DNA from: Peromyscus leucopus
Taxonomy: Eukaryota > Chordata > Mammalia > Rodentia > Cricetidae
DNA length: 64,000 bases
Assembly (NCBI RefSeq): GCF_004664715.2
Contig: NC_051084.1
Coordinates: forward strand, 65,151,334-65,215,333
Direction: 5' to 3'
The position numbers and the translations under genes were made by a program. Of this stretch, positions 1-12,309 are shown piece by piece. Within the stretch, counting starts at the first letter, position 1. Every line of letters starts with the position of its first letter. The notes below the pieces were generated by a model. That model was not told the DNA's origin. It made no database searches and was given only the letters and a program-made list of their open reading frames with translations.

Positions 1-1436
1 CAGTCCTTAAAACTGAATTTGAATTTCATGCATTAAGTTTCATTGCCTTTCCCCCAGACTGAATAATAATTCAATCAAAGAATCCACTTTGTTGGGGCTA
101 TCACATCAGTAGGGCTATTTAAACAGGTTAAAAAAAAACCCATAAAATACAACAAACTTCAGTGAGTTTGTCTGCATTCTGTCACTAGTTATATTCTTTT
201 CTATCATAAATATGTATGTAGCTTATGCTGTTAATTATAATAGAAATTATATAAAAAATAAAATCCTTGCTTGATGGAGTAAATTTGATACTGTTCTATA
301 GCACTGACTAGAAAGTTACTCACTTGCTGAGAACAGTGAAGAATGCTAGATGTAATAATGGAATGATTTCTCATTATCACCTGGTATTTGTTTTTGATTT
401 GACATCATAAGTTTGTAGATACTTTTATCCATATTTGTAAATGGACTCGGTGGAAATTGGCCTAATTATTGCTTGTCCAAATATCAAAAGAATCATAATA
501 TTTTTTGATCAAGCTAAACAGCATTGCGATGTTAATTATTATCTAATTTCTTTAATTTGAAAAAATTGACCAGAGTGGTATTTTTCTTCTTTCTCTAAAT
601 ATATAGAAATATTGCTCCTGGCTAACCAAGTGTGCATTTTCATTTAAATTTACAAGGTTCTTTCTGTGAAACCAGAGGAAACTTGGACCTGAGCTGAATA
701 TGCTGAAGCTGCAAATGCAAGAAAATGTATGATATTGACTCTTAATAAGATAAAAGGTTGGTGGAGAAAAGCATCTTCTATCTTTAAAGCAACTGTGAAA
801 ATTCTAATAGGCATATTCGCAGGCACAAGTGTGTTTGCAGACTGAGATTGCGATTTAAAAGGACAGTATTTCTTTACTAATGTTAGTTCAACAACATCAG
901 AGCTTTAAAAAAAAAGGCTCCAAGGAAAGGGGGAAAATGCTTTGACAAGAGGAATAAAAAGCCACATTAGGCAGCAGTGAAATATATCCTCAGGAAAGAT
1001 TATATACAGAGGCTGGAGGAGAAGAAAGTGAACTGGGTGGCGAGGTATAATAGTTACAGCCTCTACGTGATAGAATTGCAAGTGTGACCCATCATGCTAA
1101 TTCTGCCTCCAATCTTCTCAGTCAGATGGTGTCTCCTAGTGCCCATTATTTGTGGTCTTCATTCTGCCTTTCAGGTTACAAGGAACCAACCAGGGGCTGA
1201 CCACTAACATGACCACTCTCTAACAATTGGGATTCTTTTCTTATAACAGACTTGAGTTAAGGGCTTTCTTCCACTAGACCTTCTACAAAAGATTTTTATC
1301 TTTCAGAAGATAAGTATTACATAACACTTTATATGGAACCCAATTAAAAGTCTAAATAGGTACACCAAACACGTTCCACAACTGCAATAAAGTATTAAAC
1401 TTACATGAGGTAGCACCACCCCCCTTTGTTGTTAGG
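1..1436. other. Unassigned AT-rich intergenic DNA
   Basis: I recognise no gene, RNA or repeat family here. The base composition is AT-rich and open frames are short. It looks like unique or very old decayed sequence. Confidence 0.5.
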
Positions 1437-1523
1437 GTAGAAAAAAAAAAAGAGGCCATGGATTTGAAATACAGCAGGAAGGGTTCTGGGAGCATTTGGA
1501 GGGAGGAAAAGGGAAGAGAGAAA

Positions 1524-2055
1524 TGTGGTGGTATTGTGTTCCCCAAAATATTGTGTACTCTAATAAATTTATCTGGGGTCAGAGAACAGACAGCCACTAG
1601 ATACAAAGGCTAGAAAATGGTGGCACTCACACCTTTAATCCTAGCATTCCAGAGATAGAAATCCCTCTGGATCTCTGTGAGTTCAAGGCCACACTGGAAA
1701 TAGCCAAGCATGGTGACACACGCCTTTAATCCCAGAAAGCCAGCCTTTTAATCCTAGGGAGTGGTGGTAGAAAGCAGAAAGATATATAAGGCGTGAGACG
1801 ACCAGAAACTATAGGCATTTGGCTGGTTAAGCATGTGGCTGGTTAAGCTTCAGGCTTTCGAGCAGCACAATTCAGCTGAGATTCATTCTGGATGAGGACT
1901 CGGAGGCTTCCAGTCTGAGGAAATAGGACCAGCTGAGGAACTGGTGAGGTGAGATAGCTGTGGCTTGTTCTGTCTCTCTGATCTACCAGCATGGACCCCA
2001 ATAACTAGCCTCAGGTTTGATTTTATGAATAAGAACTTTTAAGATTCCTGCGACA
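1524..2055 (+). mobile_element. Solo ERV LTR with 6-bp target duplication
   Basis: This 532-bp block begins TGTGG, ends GACA and is flanked on both sides by 'gagaaa' (1518-1523 and 2056-2061), the 6-bp duplication expected of class II (ERVK-type) proviruses. No gag, pol or env lies next to it, so it is a solo LTR left by recombination. A TATA-like box lies at 1782-1789 and an AATAAG-like polyadenylation signal near 2026. Two B1-derived heads lie inside it, near 1617-1704 and 1705-1742. It resembles the RMER17-type rodent LTR group (from memory) and shares its first bases and a 'tctggggtcagaga' block with the inner LTR near 41,016. Confidence 0.8.
1617..1742 (+). repeat. Two B1-derived heads embedded in the LTR
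   Basis: Two successive 'ggtg(g/a)cac...cctttaatcc' B1 heads occur, the first followed by the 'gatctctgtgagttcaaggcc' B1 core. There is no A-tail or target duplication around them, so they are part of the LTR family and not separate insertions here. Confidence 0.65.
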
Positions 2056-2120
2056 GAGAAATGATATAATTATGCTATAATCTCAAAAATAAAATTTAAG
2101 AAATGTTGAAAAAAAACCCT

Positions 2121-3037
2121 AGCCTTCCATGAGGTCTAAGTTACAATCCTGGAAATCAGGAGTTCCAAGGAAGGCCAGAGCATTGAAGAATTGATCCGGA
2201 GGCATAGGCCATACTTCATTTCCTCAGGGTGAACATCCCATTCACAGATATATGCTGACAGATGCCCAGGCATGCACTCCCATACATGACCCTCAACCAA
2301 CCAGTCATGGACGTACAAGTAGACCAGCACACATGTTGCACAGATGTGACACACACAGGCAGGTTGGTGAAGTTGGAGGCTGAGACCTCTGACCTCATGT
2401 CCATCTCCATACAGAATCACATCACAGTACCATTACAGCAAAAACAGTTGTATAACAGATTCTATTGCTTTTGCCTTGTGGTTCCTCAGATTTCCTGTGA
2501 GTTATCTTGTGCTGACTCACACCTACCCCCATGGATACGTCATCATGTTTTAATGGATTCATTCCAGCTGTTCCTGCCAATGCCATGTTGTGTCCTTGTC
2601 AACTGGCCTGGTGACCTTTGTTCCCAACACTTTCTCTTCGCTTGAAATTCTTTAGAATTTCTGCAATTACTATGTTTCTATTTATTTTTGTGAAAATCAT
2701 TCAAAGAGATACAGATACAAAGAGTTTAAGAAAGGCATCCTTATGTAAAATTATTTTGTAAATTTACCGCTGGTTCTAATAAAATGATTAGAATAATGAT
2801 CTTATCTTTCTCAATTAAAGTTTTTCTTCGATAACGAGGTACCTATTTGAGGAATAAATTGCTTAAAATTTTTTCTTCATTTTATACTTCACAAATATGT
2901 ATTAGAAAATTCTGTTTCTTACAGTTTTACTTGAAGAAAAACATAGATTCCTGTATCTGTTCCCTCTACAGTCCTTTATTTTTCTTGACTTCATGGTTTA
3001 ATTAAAAAATTTATTTATTTTTTTAAAGTTTTTATTA
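2121..3037. other. Unassigned; overlapping short open frames
   Basis: A 127-codon frame on + (2262-2645) overlaps a 94-codon frame on - (2136-2420). Neither shows a domain I recognise, and neither has splice or promoter context. It may be a decayed repeat or pseudogene fragment. Confidence 0.35.
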
Positions 3038-3113
3038 CCTTTTTGTTTCATATGTGTGTGTATATATTGGGTTTGTGTACATGTATATGCACGTGCATGC
3101 GTGCATGCGTGCA

Positions 3114-3172
<59 letters not shown>

Positions 3173-3310
3173 GTGGCATATATTTGGTAGTTTATAGAAC
3201 AGTTTGCAGGAGTTTGTTCTCTTCTACAATATTGAAGCCCAGAAATCAAACTCAAGTTGTCCGTCTTGGAGGCTCTTATCTGCATTTTGCTGGACATTTC
3301 CTGATTTCTT
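3038..3310 (-). mobile_element. Decayed B3-like SINE with (GT)n tract
   Basis: On the minus strand the right part (about 3195-3310) follows the B3/B2 head with its pol III B-box region. The left part is the TG-rich tail, now expanded to a (GT)n microsatellite. Divergence is high. Confidence 0.55.
3117..3165. repeat. (GT)n microsatellite
   Basis: About 24 uninterrupted GT units, preceded by 'gcatgcgt' units. The short frames read across it on both strands are artefacts of the dinucleotide. Confidence 0.95.
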
Positions 3311-3379
3311 CCAAGAAAACTTTAGCTGTTGTGTTAATTTTTCCTTTGATAAATTAGAACTTTGCTTAAGGCAGAAAAA

Positions 3380-3690
3380 TATTCTAGCATGGAGAGTGAG
3401 TACTAAGCACCTCCCCCACTGGGGAGCTATTGACAATGAATGGATGTTGGGAGAAAGAGTCAGTTCTCTTCAAGGGTGTGGCTCTGTCAGATCCATCAGT
3501 GGTATGTCACATGTTCAAGGGTATATCTGGAACAAACCTGAACTGAATAGGTATAAAAGGAGACACAAATTTGAGGGTGTAAGAAAGGAGAGTTGGGTCT
3601 GGGAGGAGTTGGGAAAGAGTGGCTATGATCAAAATATCTTGTACAAAATTCTCAAAGAACTAATAAGGAAAACATTAAAATAAAAATAGG
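3380..3690 (+). mobile_element. Old L1 3' UTR fragment
   Basis: It contains the rodent L1 3'-UTR order: a 'ctgggagctattgacaat'-like block, 'gagtcagttctcttcaaggg', then 'tatgatcaaaatatcttgta' and an 'ctcaaagaactaataa' end running into A-rich sequence. It is 5'-truncated and diverged. Confidence 0.65.
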
Positions 3691-5428
3691 CATTTGTTGT
3701 AAGACCACTCAAGATTGAATCTAATCTTGTTCCTTACATCTCTCATTTAATGCCATATTTATCACTATTTTATTTTATAATTACTGTGTGCACAGGAACT
3801 AATATGTCTCTTCTTCAGAAAAAGATTTGTAATAGCAAAAATTATAGGAATGTACCCAACTCCAAAGGGGATCATTGGGGGATGGACACTGTAAAATAAG
3901 ACTATTCTAGAGTCCTATAACCTGGCGATTAGTGCTATGAGAGAATGAGGTATCCTGGATTCAGCAAAGATGGCATCATGTGCCTGGAAATGACTTTTTT
4001 TTTTTCATGATAAAGAACCATTTGTGCCAGCAAATCAATGACTTTTTCAGAAACTAGTAGTTTATTTGTCAGTAATGAAGTCAGGTCATGGGGGTAAAGG
4101 TGCTGATTTAAGAGAGAAAATGGCAGCAACAGCCATGACAAATGATCACTACAAATAACAACTTTGCCTATTCATTATAAGCACCAATTAGTCAACATGT
4201 CAATCAAAACAAAATGAGAATGTCAATCAACACTTATAATGACTTACAGTTTGTTTTCTATGACTGTTTTTATTACCTTAGGATGTAATTTTCAAAGACT
4301 TCATAACAATCAAATGTAAACATAAATACTGTAATGCACACAGGTATGGGAAAGATACAAATTTTATAGAATTGATATCATAGGAATTTATATATGTATG
4401 AAAGCATCTTAACAAACAATTGCTCTCATGTCTAAAGTTTACTTTGTGAAAAACAATAAGCAATCCCTGAGAAAGTGACCAGCAAACTTAGAACTCTAAT
4501 GAAAAAGGCTTGGCTGATTCTCACATTTCAGAAATATCAGACACTAATCTTTTCACATGTTTATATGTAGGGGTATTTATACAAGTCAACACCATTTTAT
4601 CATCTATACGTGACTATTAGGAATGTCTTATTAACTGAATTTAAATAAAGCTGAAGAGTCTAACAATTCATAATTTAAAAAATAGCTTGGTGTTTCTTAA
4701 TTACCTAAAACTTCCTTTTCTTTTCATATTAATTGATTCTCTAAGGCTCACTGTGAAGGACAGAGATGGTGGCTCCCCTTTGAGTTTTTGTTTGTTTTTG
4801 TTTAGTGCATATGACTTGGTAAAAATCCATGGTTTCTTCTAAATCCCTGATATTCTTACTCTGTACTGTCACTTTAAACATTTTTTTTTTTTGTTTCACA
4901 CTAAATGCTTGTGAGCAATGATACAGTGCTTTAATTCCTACATAACCCAAGGAGCCTTGGGAAGCAGAATGACTCACAAACAAATGAGTTCCACCATTTG
5001 TGTGGGATATGAGATGAACAGTGACTCTAATAAAATTCCCCAACATAAACAAAACTAGAAACTTGAGAGTTAGAGAACAAAATTTGAAATCATTTTATAA
5101 GTATCTGAAGTTTGTGTTGTATTTCTCATATTGCTTTAACTCAGCAAAACTCCCCATTTAACTTGTTATCCTTGCTTCCAGGATGCATTCACACAGCAGT
5201 AGAAAGTACAGCAAGAACTAGGAGAGGAATCTCCCTTTAATCTAAACACAGATGTTTAAAGCTTCAAGCAGGTGTTCTGTATGATTCATTTTCTAAAGTT
5301 TTCTCTTGTAATAATAACATTTATTGACCACATCATGTACTCTAACTAATGTGAGGACTATTTCACCTCCCTTATAATTGACGTTAGCAGCTATTCTTCA
5401 AGGGACCTTTTAATATAATGTTTTATTT
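3691..5428. other. Unassigned; possible ancient L1 relic at 3800-4010
   Basis: Most of this stretch is unrecognised. Bases 3815-4000 loosely follow the 3' end of L1 ORF2 in very old families ('aatagcaaaaattataggaa', later 'agagaatgaggtatc'), but the match is weak. No gene is visible. Confidence 0.35.
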
Positions 5429-5850
5429 ACTGTTTGAGAATTTCATAATACATGGTTTCAAAGATACATATGGTTTTATCATATTTACCTCTCACTCCTC
5501 CCCCTAAATTCTCCTGTATTTACTGTCATCCCTCCCCACTCCTTCCAACTTCATGTCATCACTTTTTATTTTTAATGTAACCTACTGATTCTAAATTGTG
5601 CTGACCGTATACACATGGGTATAGGAGTCAACCTACCAGAGACCACATCCTTAAAACAGACATCCATCAACTTTCAATAACTTCTCAGCTAAGGCAGGAG
5701 GAGCTAGAGTCCCTCCCATTCAAGATGGAATGTTGACAGGCTTGATCATGTGCTGTTTTTTGTTTGTTTGTTTGTTTTTTTGTTTTTTGTAGGCAACTGC
5801 TGCTGATATGAAAACCAGTTTATTGTTTCTGTCATGGCTAGAAAACACAG
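5429..5850 (-). mobile_element. L1 3' UTR fragment, antisense
   Basis: Read on the minus strand, this is an old rodent L1 3' UTR ending in '...tgaaattctcaaa'. The + strand shows the reverse, starting 'tgagaatttcataatacatgg', then pyrimidine-rich blocks and 'tgttgacaggcttgatcatg'. A (TTTG)n/T-rich tract at 5758-5790 interrupts it. Confidence 0.65.
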
Positions 5851-5871
5851 GTAATCTAGATATGCCATGTT

Positions 5872-6660
5872 TTATTAATATTTATTAGTACTTTGAGAAT
5901 TTTATATAGTATGTTGGTCACATTCACCCAGCTGCCAACTCTTCCCAGATGTATTGTTCCCTTATATCCCCCCAATGGTTTGTACATTTTTCCCCATCAA
6001 GACAAATTTGTGCTACCCAAATATTCTTAGATATGTGATATGGCCTTCCACTAGAGTGTGGTTGACTTACTAGGGACTAGACTTTTAGAGAAACTCATGT
6101 CACAGGAGTAACCAATTGTTTTCTAATTAAGCCCTGCTATGAAAGATGAAACCTATGCTTGGTATTATTATTGGTCCAAGATCCACTAGCTATACATGTC
6201 ATAGGCTATAGTGTTAAACTGACTTCTAGTTACTTATCACTATACCCATAGATTAACGCCTCTCTCAGTCCTCATTAGAGAACCTTCTATTTGCAGTTGA
6301 TGGTTATATAAACAGAGACCCACATCTAACAAGGAATGCAAACTAAGAGACTGTAGATTTCTCAGCCCTAAATGAGAAGAACATGTTGCACCCTCTCCTC
6401 CAAAAGTGCAGGGATCATTGTGAACGAGAGGTATTAAGAGTTTAAGAGCCAGATGTGGTGGCGATTACAATCAAACAGTGTTCTCCTATACATAGGGAAG
6501 CTGCACATAAGAATTTACAAGGGTTGTTACAACATGCACGGGACCTGTGCAAGCCTAAGCTATAAAGCATAGAGAAGGGAATTGAGCATAAAATCCTACT
6601 CCCCAAAGTGTAGATAATGACAAGTATTAGCTGCTGGGAGAGGGAGAGACAGTTTTCTTT
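5872..6660 (-). mobile_element. L1 3' UTR with 5' inversion (twin-priming pattern)
   Basis: Bases 5872-6090 are an L1 3' end in antisense. Bases 6095-6660 are the adjacent, more upstream part of the same 3' UTR in the sense direction ('tgtcacaggagtaaccaa' to 'gagacagttttctttaa'). The upstream part ends at the consensus point where the downstream part begins ('agtttctctaa' on the minus strand). That is the geometry expected from twin priming during L1 insertion. I found no target duplication, so two independent fragments remain possible. Confidence 0.55.
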
Positions 6661-8892
6661 AATACTTCAGTTTTACCAATAAGAAAACTTCAGTTACAAG
6701 ACTCAGCAAATTACTATTAATGTATGTCTGTCTCATTGCAAATTCCATGCATTTCCTATGTTCTGACAATAGCTACTTAGTCCCATTCACATACAAAGAC
6801 ATCTATTCTATTCTTGAGCGTGCCCTTCAGCAAACAGGCAGACAGTGCCTCTCCAAGTACCAATTAAATGCATCCATTTAGCTTGTCAGCAGTTCACTTG
6901 GAATTGTTTCTCTTGTTGGTTCATTATGAAGCAATTAGGTCTTTGGCAAATGACAGAGACAAAGATGACTGAATTGACTCCTATGTACCGTATTGCTAGT
7001 ATTTCACCTTTGAGATCTTGCTCATCTACTATTGAGATCATATTGAAATATTATATTAATATTATTAACATTATTTTTATTAATTAAAATATTAATTTTT
7101 AATAATTAACATATTAAAATTATTTTTTCTGGAAAAGTACTTTATAAAATGTTTAAGAGAATGGATCAATACAAGGTAGGTTGTTGTTTAAAATCCTCTG
7201 ATATTAAAATAGGCCTGATGAAAATCATAGTGACATGAACTCTGGGTAGTCTCATTTAGATCACTCTCTTGTTTCCATTTTTACCTGTATAAGTTACAGT
7301 CTATAGAGAAAGCTAAGCTTGAATCACCAGCTGATTTTGTTCCAGCAGGTGTAATCTTCTTATTCAGGTCACATACAAAAAAATTCACAGTAAACACTAG
7401 CATTACAGAGACATCCCAACCCTTGAAAGATTATGTCATAACTGAGCAAAACAGTAAAAAGAGGGAAGCTCCTATGTGAGGGTGATTCATAGAAGAAGCA
7501 GCCTGGCAAAGAGCACAATTCTTGTCATCGGAATATGTATCAAAAGAGCAAGTGAGCTGCCACAAAGAGAGGCCAGCCAGAAAAAGGGGTTTGAAGGGAA
7601 TCCAATTTTGGGAAAGTTTCTGCCAAAGAGCATCACGATGTACTCTTGAGTCCTTGGGGTTTAGAATGAAAACAACATGGCATTTAGAATGTGCCTAATG
7701 GACTTTGAGCCACAAAACCTGCAACCATAACTAACAAACTTAAAACTCAGTTTTTATAGGATAAAACCTAACACACATGATGGGTAAACAGAAGAGTGAG
7801 ACATACGGATGGAGATGGCCAATCTCTTGGTATTTGATTTTATCAATTATTTTTGCATCCATTTATAGTCTTGGTGGTTATAAATTTTTAGTACTTTATT
7901 AGTTATAGACGTACAGTCAGGAAATGATACAGGCAACCATTTTATGGATATTTCTTTTCTGGAATATCTTAAATTCTCAAATTTCTGTCTTCTTTGGGTA
8001 TACCCAATGAACAGACATGTTAGAATGTAAAGCCGAAGGTTTAGAGAGGAAGATATAGCCCGGATTTGTATAAATTCATTAATTTATTTGTTTTTGACTT
8101 GGCTCACAGTTCCAAGTTTCTTACCAAGGCACTGTATCTTTGCAACAAGAAATTAAGCTAAAATAGGAGGTATGTTCTGCTGTCTTTTTCTTGGCTCACT
8201 CTTTTTTTTTCCCTCTGCCTTGAGCTGTAGAGGTGAGACCAGGAGCCAGGGCCTTGAACCTTCCTGAGTACTGACAAACTCATTTAGGTTGTCCCATAGA
8301 ACACTGAGAAATTAGTGGTGTTTACTTTAAGCCTGGTTCTGAGACTTAATTCCTTAAGCCATCATATAAACTCTATAACCAGTGTCCCTTGTGTGGGCAT
8401 ATAAGAGAATAGAGCTCTCTCATGTCCATCCTGAGGACGGATGCAGCTCTGGCCTAGCCATATCAGCATTCAGTGCCTCTTTCTTTGGCATCTATCCCGG
8501 CCCCAACTCAGTGCAGTTTGAAAGAATCCTTTGTGAAAACTCTATTACCATTTTGAAGACAACTTTAAAAAGGTATTCAGCTGGTCAAATGAATCTTGTT
8601 GTTTTTTTGTTTTTGTTTGTTTGTTTGTTTTTCTGCTTGGCTTCTAATGAGAAATAGTTTCTCTTTCTGTCCTTGTTGCATTAAATCTGAACTTAATGTG
8701 GGATTTTAGTCAAGAAAAATCAATAATCTTTTATCAGTTGTCACTGATGCTTCTCCAGCATCACTAACAGTAATGGATATTTTGTCTCTTGCCCAGGACA
8801 AGGATAATTTCCCAACTCTCCTCCTACAAGTTAAGGGTTTGGTCTCTAATTCTTCTTAGAGCATGAGATTAAAATAGATTAATGTCCTTTCA
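6661..8892. other. Unassigned; AT-rich block and (TTTG)n
   Basis: Nothing recognised. An extremely AT-rich segment lies at 7025-7130, and a short (TTTG)n tract lies at 8600-8632. Short frames here lack any recognisable domain. Confidence 0.45.
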
Positions 8893-9318
8893 TCTTACTT
8901 AGGGTTACTATTGCTCTGATGAAATACAATGGCCAAAAGCAACTTGGGGAGAAGTTTATTTGGCTTATGCTTCATTATCACTGTTCATCACTGGAGGAAA
9001 TCAGGATGGGTACTCAAGGAGAGCAGGACCCTGTAAACAAGAGCTGATGCAGAGGCCATTGAGGAGTGTTGCTTACTGGCTTGTTCCTCATGGCTAGCTC
9101 AGCCTGCTGTCTTATAGAGCCTAGAACCACCAGCCCAAGAAAGGCTGCACCCATAATGGACTGGTCCTTACCACATCAATCTAGAAAAATTCCCTACAAG
9201 CTTACCTGCAGCTCAGTCTTGAGGAGGCATTTTCTTTCTCAGGTGAGGCTCCTCCCTCTCAGGTGACTATAACCTATGCCAAGTTTACATAAAACTAGCC
9301 AGAATACCTTTAACCATA
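8893..9318 (+). mobile_element. URR1-like rodent hAT-Charlie element
   Basis: It begins 'ttagggttactattgctctg' and follows the common rodent repeat I know as URR1-like, including 'caacttggggagaagtttattt' and the later 'aagtttacataaaactagcc' end. It is non-coding and non-autonomous. It belongs to one of several related types in this window that share ends but differ inside. The hAT-Charlie class is from memory. Confidence 0.6.
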
Positions 9319-9637
9319 GTTACAAAAGAAGATTCAAGGTACAGGCTAGACTTCAGTGCTTAGCCAGACAATATGCCCCTATTTATCCATGCCACGGAGT
9401 CCTGAGCACTCTTCCCTTTCCTGTCTCCTGGCACTTTTGTGACCCCTGATAAAGGCTATGGGGAAAGATTTTTGTGTCTGTCACCTCATTTTTTTTTTTA
9501 TTTGACATCTTGGACCCACTCAGCCTGCTAAAATTTTAGCTGAATCCTTAAATTGCTAAGATGTAGGATATACATCTTTCTTCTCTTGAGTGTTTTGAGG
9601 GGCACAAAGCAGTTAATGTGTAAGTTTATATGCTTTT
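9319..9637. other. Unassigned
   Basis: No gene or repeat family recognised in this short interval. Confidence 0.4.
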
Positions 9638-9750
9638 TTTTAATTTTCTTTAGAAAAAGTCTCACTGTGTTGCCCAACCTGATCTCAAACTTCTGAGCAT
9701 CCTGTACCAGCCTAAGTGCTGGGATGATAAGAATGTTCCATCATGCCAGG
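9638..9750 (-). mobile_element. Decayed B1 (7SL-derived) SINE
   Basis: Antisense B1 order is visible: T-rich tail, 'gtctcactgtgttgcccaa', 'ctcaaacttctgagcatcct', 'aagtgctgggatgataag'. CpGs are lost and there are many substitutions, so this is an old copy. Confidence 0.65.
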
Positions 9751-11029
9751 TACGCTTGAATGCTGTTAAGATTTTCTTTAAAAATGATTGGTAGGTTGAA
9801 AATGACTTTCTGTCTGTTTCCATTTATCCATTTTCAGATTTACTTCCAGCCGTGTATCTCAGATCCTATTTCCAAAAACAGGAAGGAAAATGTTTGCTGT
9901 TTGTTTTCTAACACAGAGGGCGGCCAATGCTGTGTCATGGAAACAGCCTTTTGCAAATGCAAAGATTGGCTGACGTGCCATTCTTTGCAAGATTCAAAGC
10001 ACTCCAATTCAGTTAGACATGATTTTTGCTTTCAGAAAAAAATGTCATCACATTTAACACTATAGATTTAGAATAGGTTGGCCTACGAATGTACTTATAA
10101 ACAATTCTCTGTTGGATTCATCTTAGGCATGCAGTTTTATGTTTTTATGTGTTGTGATGTAGGAACATGGGTTTTGTTTTTCATACAGATGGAGCATCCA
10201 TGCCTGATCACTGCATGCCATGAGGTTGCTGATGTCGCTGAGTGAGAGCTTGTTCTTTTTTATAAGAATGGACTTAAATCCTGCCACTAGAAGAGTGAGA
10301 ACAGAGAGTATGTTTTGGAAGGGCAGATTTTACCCAGAATATAAAATATTTGAGTTCTGAATGTAAGATAAATTTAAAACCCTAGCAAAAGTATTAGGAC
10401 ATTGGTTTCAGAGCAGGGAGGGAGGAGGTAGTGAGGGAGGACAAGAAGTTGGGGAGGGAAGATTAGAAATTCAAATATAGAGTGATGATGCTACCCTGAT
10501 AGCCATGTGAATACCCCAATGCCAGGCATGAGAAATCTCCCCACATGCTGGTTTAGGCAAGAAAAGAGTTTACCATGATAATGTAGGTTATTGACACTGG
10601 TTGCTTTCTAGAACTTGAAGGTAAGACCCTACCATTGATGATACCATCGACACACAGGACATGGAGGAATTGAGCTGGAATTGACTTGGAGGCCTGTTAC
10701 TTGAGGACTAGCTCTCATAGTATCCAAAGGTGCTATGTAAGCTGCCTAGGGAGATGAGCATTTGATGGTTCTAGCCAGATGTAAAGCCTATCAACCATAA
10801 AAATGACTTGATTGGTGAGACATCTCCAATATAATGGTTCTTTTATCTTGGAGTAGGCAATAGCTGTTTGTTTGGACTTAAGGCATTCTTTGTTGGAGGA
10901 AATTCACATCTGGTCCTGTAAGCCTATGTAGCTGCTATTCACAGCTGGGTAAGTCAGAGGAGAACCTATTACTGCCCTTTCCCTAAAGCAATACAATTTT
11001 TAACTGTATTCTACATACTCTCTTTACAG
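9751..11029. other. Unassigned, possibly more L1 3' UTR at the right
   Basis: A 101-codon frame (9760-10065) has no recognisable domain. The right half (about 10,500-11,029) may extend the L1 3' UTR that follows, but I could not align it convincingly. Confidence 0.35.
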
Positions 11030-11705
11030 CCTCAGATAAGTGCAGCTCTCATCCCTCATTAAAGAAGCTTTGATTCCAAAATCAGTGGAGACTATTATAG
11101 AGATCTGGAACTATCAAAAATGAAGAGAATAAGGAATGGCCAACCCCTACTGACACATCTGCAATGCAATTCCTACATCCAAGTTTCAGGGAAAAGGAAC
11201 GAAGAGGGGAAGAAACCTGTGAGATCCAGGGGACTCGTATGCCCGTTGCTAGGCAGTGTTCCCTAAGTAAGATAAGAGAAATGCATCCATGGAAGCTAAG
11301 CAATATGGTTCCCTGAACAAGATCAGCATGGCAACAGCAGCTGACATGTCAACAGTGACAGGGTGGTAAATTACATGTCTCCCACCCCTAGATGAAAAGT
11401 TGTAACACACCTCATAACAAAGCCCCAGGTAGATCAATGGCTGCTGAGAAGAGCAGTAGTTTCCTCCAAGATCGAGCTCCCACACAGGAAGCTCTATCCC
11501 AAATGGTTAGTGCCACACACATGTACATATGCATAAAGATAAATGGACTCAGAGGTTGTATATGTATTATTATTATTATTATTAACAATAATAAAGAAAA
11601 GACTGAATTTGGGAAAGAATGGCATAGGAGGAGTTTGATGGTGGGGGAAAGGGTAGGAATGATATAGATCCTGTGTTTGTGTATGAAGTTCTAAATAAAA
11701 GAAAA
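11030..11705 (+). mobile_element. Old L1 3' UTR and 3' end
   Basis: The order is 'ttaaagaagcttt', then 'ctgacacatctgcaatgcaa', 'acccctagatgaaaagttgt', 'ggactcagaggttgtatatg', an (ATT)n stretch, A-rich sequence and a 'gggaaagggtaggaatgata' end. This follows the rodent Lx-type 3' UTR, heavily mutated. It is 5'-truncated. Confidence 0.6.
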
Positions 11706-12309
11706 ATAATGTGGCAAATCAGTGCTAGGTAATGGAAGGGCAGTCTTTCTCAAACAGTTGTTGAGGAGACTGATTTATAAAGGCCACTGCTCATCTGTCA
11801 GTACTGTTGTAATGTGGCAATGGGATTTCTGAAAATAACTATATTCTAAGAGACTGGAACTTGAACCTCACAGTCCAAGTTAATATTATATCCTGAAGTC
11901 CCTTAAGGCTGGTATGCTACTGTGTACTAAAACTGTTTGCTTAAGCAACTTTTGGGAGAACAATGTAACAACAAATCCTACTTGCAATGGATTTTCTGTA
12001 TAATCAACTCTACAACCTAAGCTAATGCATAGCTACAATCTTAATTTATGTACTCTTCCATGCCTCTGACTCAAAGTAATCCATGTGTATCATTTGCTGA
12101 AAGCTGAAAATACAAAAGTTGAAAGGGGCTTCCTAAAATCTGCTACAAAGGTCAGAAGCAACAATTTATGACAATTGGTTGATAAACAGTGATGTCTGTT
12201 ATCTGGGTCAGTTTGAACTGGTGACTTAATCCCTTGTAAAATTCTGTTAGAGATGTCTGTAAAGAATCCCACTCCATTCCATGTGATGCTTTCTATGCTG
12301 TTTAATAAA
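11706..12309. other. Unassigned
   Basis: No gene or repeat family recognised. The minus-strand frame at 12,090-12,497 has no domain that I can name. Confidence 0.4.

Larger units (their letters stand above)
1437..2120 (+). mobile_element. L1 3' end, split by a solo LTR
   Basis: The left part (1437-1523) has the A-rich run and the 'gaggccatggatttgaaa' and 'ggagggaggaaaaggga' blocks typical of old rodent L1 (Lx-type) 3' UTRs. The right part (2056-2120) continues with 'atgataataatt'-like AT sequence and an A-rich tail ending at 2120. The LTR at 1524-2055 separates the two halves, and removing it together with one duplicated hexamer restores the usual L1 3' order. The element is heavily 5'-truncated. 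The family name is from memory. Confidence 0.7.
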
